Assembly (NCBI GenBank): GCA_977017575.1
Contig: CDRNVI010000002.1
Coordinates: 248,001-312,000, forward strand
Reading direction: 5' to 3'
Source of the DNA: Paramoeba atlantica
Lineage: Eukaryota; Discosea
DNA: 64,000 nt
The notes beneath the pieces were generated by a model. The model made no database searches and had not been told where the DNA came from. It worked only from the letters and a program-made list of their open reading frames with translations. Shown here piece after piece: positions 57,841 to 64,000 of the stretch (the first letter of the stretch is position 1; each line of letters begins with the position of its first letter). The translations under genes were made by a program, and so were the position numbers.

Positions 57841-58479
57841 AGGGGGGGGGTAGTGGGGTAGAAGGTGGGGTGGAGAAGGTGGTAAGGTGTAGATGGTGGG
57901 GTTACATGGGGGGGTAGGAGGGTGTAGGCGTGGGGTAGAAAGAGAGAAGAGTGTAGAAGGGGAAAGTGGAAAGGAAGGTAGAGGTTTTTTGGGGTGATTT
58001 CTGAAAGCTTAGGATATATAAATTGCGCTTTTCAACGGCCTTCGACACCCATCTTAGAAGTTCACGTTTCCATTTAAAAGCAGTCACCCGGATGACCATA
58101 CACTGGGATGCTATACTAGACATTTCGACCCTCTGACATGGCTTAATCCAGAACATGAATTTCATCTTTGACATCGTTTGCTTAGCCGAAAAATAAGAGG
58201 CCAAACTGCTTAGCATTACCATTTTGCAGATGATACTAACGCCGACCTTAGAGTAGGCAACCTAATCAAACGATAGAAATACCGTTTCTGTAAAAATTGA
58301 TTTTATCAAGTTGGCAATTTTTTGGGGGGCCGTGCAAAAATTAGGAAACGAAAATTGATGAATTTTTAATCAGTAAAACCTTTTTATTATTTTACAATAA
58401 AAGTTTTACTCAGTTTTGCGAGCACTGTACACCCACTGTAGGTACTGTATACCTAAAGTACGAAAAAAACATTTAGTTT
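57841..58479. other. Gap upstream of the RING-PHD gene
   Basis: The left part is a plus-strand G-rich continuation of the gene's 5' end. A minus-strand frame (57,902-58,222, 106 residues, basic) is open but unrecognised, with the low-complexity tail overlapping G-rich DNA; I do not call it. Then AT-rich sequence. Confidence 0.4.
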
Positions 58480-58481
58480 TA

Positions 58482-58641
58482 CTTCCCCCCTGTTTAAGCG
58501 CACATGGTTTTCCGTGAAAAGTGAGCTTAAACGGGGGGTCTGAATCACTACGTAAAAACAATTTGGCGCCAGGTCTGCACCGCAACTCTACATGTACGCT
58601 TAAACGGGGGGTCTGACCGGGTACGCTTAAGGGGGGGACAG
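58482..58641. mobile_element. 160-bp poly-C/TA MITE
   Basis: TA (58,480-81) precedes CTTCCCCCCTGTTTAAGCG; the right end, read inverted, is CTGTCCCCCCCTTAAGCGTA, followed by TA (58,642-43). Internally GCTTAAACGGGGGGTCTGA occurs twice (about 58,532 and 58,598), resembling the end motif again, so the right half looks built from repeated ends. No coding capacity. Confidence 0.78.
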
Positions 58642-58922
58642 TATTATACATCCCTTGACAGAAGTGTGCTTCCCAAGCGAATTTTGATTCTTTTATCCGG
58701 TTTTGTTCATTTTTGTTATATTTTGCTGACCTCGTTCTGATATCGAAGTGACCCCCTAGTGTTGTATATAAGCAAACTATAGGACGGCATTGAACAAACC
58801 GAGGTGAACCGACATCGAACCTGGACGTGTTTATCTTTCATATTGAAAACTCTGTACATTGAGTTAGGCAAGAATTTAAGCAAAAACTAGCAAAAAAAAA
58901 TGCAAGAAAATGTGTAAAACGA
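58642..58922. other. Spacer before the 555-codon gene
   Basis: AT-rich, includes the 3' flank of the next gene. No gene. Confidence 0.4.
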
Positions 58923-60437
58923 TTAGGATTTGTGCAACCTTTTAGGCAAGTGACTAGACGCTTCGGACTTGGTATCCCTCGAGTTTGAAAGGTCCATAAC
59001 ATCTAATGGTATAGGCACGTACTCTTCCATGTGAGTCGTGACTTGCTTCTCTAAGTCAGAAACATTACAAGTCGTGAGCAATGTCTCCGCAGAAGGCACA
59101 TTGAAAGGAAGGGAAGAAGTTCCTGGGCAAAATATTCCCTCCTTTGACGTTACTCCATAGAGCAACAATGAAGGCAAAGAGCTCGTCGGTGAGAGGTCTG
59201 CAGGAGGTAAGGCTACAGCCCATCGATGAGAACGTACTGCAGGTCCCTGTGGGGTGTGTGAAAGTTGCCCTTCAAGAAGCAGCGCACTACCCTGTCTTGC
59301 TAATAACTCTACAATACAACGAAATGTAACATAGTTGGAGCAAAAGAAACGAGCCTGTTTTCCCGCAAGCTGTTTTTCTGACATAGAGTTCTCGGATGAC
59401 TTCACTCGAGAGGCCAAAGTAGACTCCGCACAGGGAATGAGATAAGAGGCCTCGCCACGCAGCCATGCAATGTTTATCGAGCACTGTAGCAGAACCGCAG
59501 TAACAACCCAAAGTGTGGGCCACGGAATAATATTATGCTCTGTTGAGTTAACACGTTGGCAGGGCACCGCATCAACGACGACACCAATGAGTGTGCGTTC
59601 TCTACCAGAATCCTGTGCTCTGTGTAACTTTTGATCGAAAACAATTTCCACAGTTTGTGAATGATTTGGGGAAAAGGGTCCCGAAAATAAAAGACGGGAA
59701 ACGGTTTCCGACACTCTACTTGGACAACAAAAATGACGCGATACGATAACTTGTTTAGAGTCGTTTTGAGAAGGGACCAAGTTGTGACTGAGCTTACGTT
59801 GGGAGCGGGAGAGTGGATCTTGATTGAACCCGGGAACGTGTATCCAGGATAGGTGTACTGCAGGGCGCTCGCTCTCCTGTTCGGAACAGTGCCATTCTTG
59901 TTGACTTTGAAACTCGACTAACAGAGAGCTGATATCGCATATCGAAAAAAGGACTATATGGACCACGTAAGTCGAGTTATGTGATTGTAGAAAGCTGCTT
60001 CTCTTATCCGTACGGCAACGTTTACTGTTCTTGCGATGCGACAACAGTTCAGCGCTATCTCTTATACGGAGCGTGACTGCATTCTGCAAGGTGCAAAGAA
60101 AGAGATTCTCGCTTTTCGAAAAAAGTGCTTGCTTGGTTGAATAATTTGCATCGGGATGTCTAGAACTTGAGGCGTTCGAAGATCCAAAACAGTAAAGCTG
60201 TACATACTGTGGTTTTCTAATTACATCCAGTAAATGGGTGTAGTGTACAACTTCGCTACGTTGATTTAAGAGCAAGGTAACCTGTGGATTAATTTTAAAG
60301 TTGGAAGATAGTCTGTCAGAACCTGTGGATTGATTTTCGCTCCTGAAGCTCACCGAATCGCAGATAATGGAGCATAATCTTTCTAAAAGTTCGGATTGCC
60401 CTGGAGGTATCCTGGTATCCAGTAGTATGTGCAACAT
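58923..60437 (-). CDS. Uncharacterised protein, about 504 residues
   Basis: I start at the ATG at 60,437 (MLHILLDTRIPPGQSELLER); the frame runs upstream to 60,590, but that part is a hydrophobic, Cys-rich stretch with AT-rich DNA and looks less likely. The product is Ser-rich with scattered hydrophobic blocks (YVVHIVLFSICDISSLLVEF, WPTLWVVTAVLLQCSINIAW), no repeated motif and no recognised domain. There may be one weak membrane segment. Its tail is helical and charged. A lineage-specific protein. Confidence 0.55.
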   Translation of the reverse strand: MLHILLDTRIPPGQSELLERLCSIICDSVSFRSENQSTGSDRLSSNFKINPQVTLLLNQRSEVVHYTHLLDVIRKPQYVQLYCFGSSNASSSRHPDANYSTKQALFSKSENLFLCTLQNAVTLRIRDSAELLSHRKNSKRCRTDKRSSFLQSHNSTYVVHIVLFSICDISSLLVEFQSQQEWHCSEQESERPAVHLSWIHVPGFNQDPLSRSQRKLSHNLVPSQNDSKQVIVSRHFCCPSRVSETVSRLLFSGPFSPNHSQTVEIVFDQKLHRAQDSGRERTLIGVVVDAVPCQRVNSTEHNIIPWPTLWVVTAVLLQCSINIAWLRGEASYLIPCAESTLASRVKSSENSMSEKQLAGKQARFFCSNYVTFRCIVELLARQGSALLLEGQLSHTPQGPAVRSHRWAVALPPADLSPTSSLPSLLLYGVTSKEGIFCPGTSSLPFNVPSAETLLTTCNVSDLEKQVTTHMEEYVPIPLDVMDLSNSRDTKSEASSHLPKRLHKS

Positions 60438-60598
60438 GGTCCAGAAGAAAATAGAAGTAGCATTAAAGGAAAATAAAACTAAAGGACACCGCTTCGTAAG
60501 TGCTTTCCGTATACAGTAAAATATTTTGTAATGTAAATAGGTACTCGGTAGTTTCTGAAACAATTTAAACATACATACATGTATGTGCAATACAAATG

Positions 60599-60997
60599 CT
60601 ATCTATTCAGATACGTTGATTCCATCGCTTTCTTCATCTTTTTCGCGAATGCATCAAGTGCGTCGTTTTGAAGCCGCATGCCTTTCTTGTAATCGTATTC
60701 AGCACTATTGTGATTCGGGGATGGGTCAGGCAGACTCTCTTTTCTACCCCCTTTCAGAGAACTCGAATGACAGAGAGCCTTTGCTATCCAGTCTCTTTGG
60801 TTCTTTCCGTGAGTGGAGGATCGAAGATGTAAATTGCCGGTTATATAGCGATCACGTCGGTTTGGCGTCCAACGAGTTCCTCTGGGTTTCGTCAGAGATT
60901 GCCTTTTAGAAAAGGCGTTAACAGTACTCATGGGACTCTCAGTAATGGGAATTACGTATTGTCCGTGAAAAAGCTTGTAAGCCGTGCGAGCGAACAT
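60599..60997 (-). CDS. Small basic protein, unknown
   Basis: A 132-residue basic protein (RGTRWTPNRRDRYITGN, KKGMRLQNDALDAFAKKMKK). The N-terminus (MFARTAYKLFHGQYVIPI) resembles a mitochondrial presequence. Composition suggests a mitochondrial ribosomal or nucleic-acid-binding protein, but no family is recognised. It is spaced 161-171 bp from each neighbour, on the host strand. Confidence 0.52.
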   Translation of the reverse strand: MFARTAYKLFHGQYVIPITESPMSTVNAFSKRQSLTKPRGTRWTPNRRDRYITGNLHLRSSTHGKNQRDWIAKALCHSSSLKGGRKESLPDPSPNHNSAEYDYKKGMRLQNDALDAFAKKMKKAMESTYLNR

Positions 60998-61168
60998 TAC
61001 TTTGGCTAGTAACGAAATTAAAGTTTGTAAATAATCAAGTCGATACCAAAATTATTTACTCATGCTTTTTTATTTATCAGATATTTTTTATTTATTAGAT
61101 ATAGTGAAGCAACAAAATGTGCGTGAAATAGTGACGAACGCAAATTATGGTGTTATCATAATTTTCTT

Positions 61169-62554
61169 TTAAGAATCTTGGCACCCAGCCCATCGTGCGA
61201 TGTATTCTGGATTATATGTCTTGTGCATAATGGAAGGGTTACGTCGAATATATCTCGCCAGAGCTGAAAGATTCTGCCGAGTGTGGTGTGAACCCTCTTC
61301 AAGATATTTGTGCCAAGGTTGCGAAGAGTCTTCCCGCAATGCGTTGCTAACCTCCGGTGTATAATCGGTAGTTTGATAGGCATGTGATGGGAATTTCTCC
61401 AGTGGATTATTAAAAGAACTTCGATTCCTTGAAAAGCGGTGCTTCGTGCTTCTGAAGGAATAAATTGATGCTAAAAAAAGAATAACGGAGGAGCATGCCC
61501 ATATATTTTTGTGGACAAGGCCCAAGAGCAACAACGCTTCGAAAAGGTATATTCCACTATTGGCGCAAATAAGCAATGGCCTGTCAAGATGAAGATATTG
61601 GAGTAGTGCCGTTATGAACACGCCCCATGCGACTAACACGGGGTAAACCCATGGGCGTCCCATGATGTAAACGTATACAGTTTGCATGATGTTTTGAGTA
61701 AGAATACCTCCAATCAGATTCCATGCGCCGAAGGATAGTACGCTTGCAACTCCAATTTTTCCAATGCTCGTGCGACATAAATCCGCGCTGGCCCAGTAAA
61801 GGACTAATGCTAAGAGCAAGAAGCTTCCCAATGTAGCGCACAATAGCCATTGCACTAAACGAACTTTAATGATGAGCCGGGTTGCCGCAAGGACGAGTAA
61901 AAGCAGCACGCAGGAACAAAGAGTAGTCGTATCATAACTGCGGTAAACATAGATGCTAAGAGATACTGGGCCATCGGTCACGCAACCAGATTCTTTCCGG
62001 ATCCTTAAACTCGCATTACTATCAATAATCCAAAGAGAGAGTATTGGAATGGATGCCACACAGGACGATATTTCACCTGAGGTTGAACACGTAGAAATTT
62101 CCTGAAGTTGTTCTGGGAAAATATATTTACTTAATGCTAACAAGTCAGACCATTGAGAACGAAGTTGGTCGCTAATATATAGACTCTTCAAGTTGGTTTC
62201 AAATTGTAGTTCGGACGATGAATAGGATATTGGCACGGCTGGTTTTGCTTCAACACGCAAAGCAACATAAATGCTTGAAATAGGGGCCGAAAAATAGTCC
62301 CAGAACAAATACGGTAATGAGGACCCATATTTTCGCTCGCGCTTCGTCGTCGATGAGTCCTGCAAAGTGATCCAACAAGTATCCTTTAGAGAACATTGTA
62401 TGTAATCTCCTGCGTGTAAAGTTTGGAGATGCTCGCAAGGTAAAGACACTGAATATCTTTCATCCTGCTCAGACTTCAGTTTAGTTCTCCGGGTCTCTTC
62501 GGTGGCATCGTAAAAACTTGCATGCGTCAGAACGAATGGCCAGATCCACCACAT
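61169..62554 (-). CDS. Multi-pass membrane protein, NEMP/TMEM194-like candidate
   Basis: A 461-residue protein. It begins with a signal-like stretch (MWWIWPFVLTHASF), a luminal domain of about 190 residues with Cys-containing segments, then about five membrane helices (CVLLLLVLAATRLIIKV, LLCATLGSFLLLALVLYW, VYPVLVAWGVFITALLQYL, LFEALLLLGLVHKNIWACSS among them), and a cytosolic or nucleoplasmic tail with a helix (LSALARYIRRNPSIMHK). A luminal domain followed by five close membrane helices and a short basic tail is the layout of nuclear-envelope NEMP proteins. Sequence identity is too low to be sure. Confidence 0.55.
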   Translation of the reverse strand: MWWIWPFVLTHASFYDATEETRRTKLKSEQDERYSVSLPCEHLQTLHAGDYIQCSLKDTCWITLQDSSTTKRERKYGSSLPYLFWDYFSAPISSIYVALRVEAKPAVPISYSSSELQFETNLKSLYISDQLRSQWSDLLALSKYIFPEQLQEISTCSTSGEISSCVASIPILSLWIIDSNASLRIRKESGCVTDGPVSLSIYVYRSYDTTTLCSCVLLLLVLAATRLIIKVRLVQWLLCATLGSFLLLALVLYWASADLCRTSIGKIGVASVLSFGAWNLIGGILTQNIMQTVYVYIMGRPWVYPVLVAWGVFITALLQYLHLDRPLLICANSGIYLFEALLLLGLVHKNIWACSSVILFLASIYSFRSTKHRFSRNRSSFNNPLEKFPSHAYQTTDYTPEVSNALREDSSQPWHKYLEEGSHHTRQNLSALARYIRRNPSIMHKTYNPEYIARWAGCQDS

Positions 62555-62889
62555 GGTTCAAATAGTTGGTTCACATAATATGAAGAAATTTTAAAATAAG
62601 CGCAAAATTTTAGAATATATTTTTTTGTATCGCTCCTACATGTCGTGGTCTTAAGGAGGCGGTCCGAATCCATCATATTTCTATTCCACCAAAATTCGTT
62701 AGAGTAATATTCTAGTCGTTTATATCATTTTACTTACTTAGTATGTCTAAGACTTGTTTATTTTAATTATGGGGTTGTCCTAATTTATGGTACCGCGCAC
62801 TACTTTCGACATTTGATGTATTTTTCGGGATTCGACTGTCACGAACCTTAAAATGAGTCACGAGGCATGTTTTGCGGGTTTTCACGCAT
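62555..62889. other. Intergenic, no gene seen
   Basis: 335-bp AT-rich spacer between the NEMP-like and J-protein genes. Confidence 0.45.
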
Positions 62890-63906
62890 TCACCTTTCCG
62901 AATCACCGCACATAATCCCGGGGCTCGATCGCAGATCCATAACAGGCACTTGAATGCATTTACGGGTGCGAAAAATGTTGAGCGGGGAGCGTTGAAAGGT
63001 TGCACAAGCTTCCCAAGGTGCGTTCAAGTCCTTTAACAGCACATTCACACTCTGCGCATCCCATAAACCCGACAGTTGTATGGGACCCATTTCACAAACC
63101 TGTGTGTTTGACTGAGCCACTGTGACACGAGCCGTCGCACGAGGAGGACCGACGACCTCCACAAAGGTACGTTTGTCCAACGAGGGCTGTGCCCGTAGAT
63201 CTACCGACTCAGACCAATTTTGGTTCGCCCAGATGCACAACAGAGCGGATAAAAAAACTGTTTTAAAAGCAGGACGTACACGTGCAGTGCCAATGATAAG
63301 CCCAACCACGAAATTGGCCACCAGAACGTGCCAAAGATACATCTCTGAGAGAATTGAAATTCCCACGAAGAATATAATCGCGAGCACAATACTTACTACA
63401 AACGCAGCCACTACTGCAGCAGAAGCCATTTTTCCATCAGCCCCAATGAACCCTTTGTCATAAAGTTTTCTCTTTTCCACACGAGAGAGAATTTCATAAC
63501 TGTCCTTTATGCGCTGAAACTCAGCCACCTCGCCTCCTTGATCGGGATGATACGTTTTAGACAATTCGTAAAAGCGACGCTTGACTTCGGAAGAAGACAC
63601 AGATCTATCGAGTCCAAGTCGTTCATAAAGATTTTCGCTCCAAGGCTTTGGATCTTTTGTAGAGTTCTGGGTTGTGGATGTAGTGAAGTCTCTTCTACAA
63701 AGAATGAAAATAGTGGTGCTTTTACTAAAGGTAACATGAAGATAATTCCTCAACACATCACTTCTTTCGCAATATGATGAGTTGATTTGACGAATTTCTC
63801 TATGCGCAAAAGGCCTCAGAATGGAATGGTATATTGGTACAGATAGCCTCCTGGAAAGTCCTTTGGACAATAGATTCCTAGTAACTGATAGTGCCTGCAT
63901 ATTCAT
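62890..63906 (-). CDS. Mitochondrial membrane J-protein (DnaJ family)
   Basis: A 338-residue protein. The first 60 residues are basic with Arg and Ser (SVTRNLLSKGLSRRLSVPIY), a mitochondrial presequence. The J domain (about 92-155) is NLYERLGLDRSVSSSEVKRR, then FYELSKTYHPDQGGEVAEFQ with intact HPD, then IKDSYEILSRVEKRKLYDKG. Two membrane helices follow (AVVAAFVVSIVLAIIFFVGI, YLWHVLVANFVVGLIIGTA). There is no Gly/Phe or zinc-finger region, so it is a type III J-protein, probably recruiting a mitochondrial Hsp70 at the inner membrane. The window ends 94 bp beyond the start. Confidence 0.86.
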   Translation of the reverse strand: MNMQALSVTRNLLSKGLSRRLSVPIYHSILRPFAHREIRQINSSYCERSDVLRNYLHVTFSKSTTIFILCRRDFTTSTTQNSTKDPKPWSENLYERLGLDRSVSSSEVKRRFYELSKTYHPDQGGEVAEFQRIKDSYEILSRVEKRKLYDKGFIGADGKMASAAVVAAFVVSIVLAIIFFVGISILSEMYLWHVLVANFVVGLIIGTARVRPAFKTVFLSALLCIWANQNWSESVDLRAQPSLDKRTFVEVVGPPRATARVTVAQSNTQVCEMGPIQLSGLWDAQSVNVLLKDLNAPWEACATFQRSPLNIFRTRKCIQVPVMDLRSSPGIMCGDSER

Positions 63907-64000
63907 GGGATTAGGATGTTTTAAGAATATGGGACAAAATGAACATCATACAGAAATTGGGGATTGTCTTAAACACTTCTTGAATAATGTAGCTAAAAGT

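Noticed and set aside
57902-58222. 106-residue minus-strand ORF upstream of the RING-PHD gene
   Set aside because: No similarity, and its C-terminus falls in the G-rich region; may be leader sequence.
1-64000. Apparent abundance of the palindrome ACATGT in spacers
   Set aside because: A rough hand count (about 20) is near the number expected for this base composition.
1-64000. CRISPR arrays, operons of bacterial type
   Set aside because: No spaced direct repeats of CRISPR type; the genes are eukaryotic families with ordinary spacers of about 170-470 bp.

Overview
This is nuclear DNA from a compact, intron-poor unicellular eukaryote. It carries about 26 host genes, nearly all single uninterrupted reading frames. 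They encode conserved eukaryotic machinery: the NatA auxiliary subunit, PDS5, eIF4E, a PITSLRE-type CDK, a MEKK-like kinase, ribosomal protein L14e, DDX55/Spb4, CLP1, an XRCC3-like RAD51 paralog, RTF2 and a mitochondrial J-protein. I cannot name the organism. I see no plastid, bacterial or organellar signature. The most telling trait is that every host gene I can support lies on the minus strand, with no divergent or convergent pair in 64 kb. That layout is best known from kinetoplastids and dinoflagellates and suggests long, possibly polycistronic, transcription.

The layout alternates between gene-dense blocks and repeat islands. Block 1 (1-12,499): a partial PPR-like gene, a twin-CX9C protein, a WD40-like propeller, an unknown protein, NAA15, a small mitochondrial membrane protein, PDS5 and eIF4E. 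Repeat island 1 (12,500-19,746): a foldback element, minisatellites, a Merlin transposase remnant, a Tc1/mariner remnant and dispersed repeats. Block 2 (19,747-28,615): CDK, a beta-helix/multi-pass/MEKK kinase, RPL14 and DDX55. Island 2 (28,616-31,036): a Merlin element with 8-bp target duplications sitting in a plus-strand reading frame. Block 3 (31,037-34,037): a helical-repeat protein and a thioredoxin-fold ER protein. Island 3 (34,038-37,925): dispersed repeats, a poly-C MITE and an IS30-like transposon with iterated ends. Then come a SAM-domain protein (to 40,187), island 4 with a nested 582-bp foldback (40,188-43,057), CLP1, a repeat gap, XRCC3-like, a gap holding a transposase-like ORF, RTF2, three further genes, a duplicated island with mariner debris (53,753-56,358), a RING-PHD gene, a MITE, and a final block of unknown proteins, a NEMP-like membrane protein and a J-protein.

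Three observations stand out. First, strand use is strictly one-directional. Second, GC-rich patches inside eight minus-strand genes each switch from C-rich to G-rich in the same direction along the plus strand, which resembles the skew jump seen at replication origins. Third, there is a zoo of TA-flanked foldback elements whose ends start with runs of C, together with an IS30-family transposon, a family mainly known from prokaryotes. All assignments rest on reading motifs by eye; no database or computed comparison was run.
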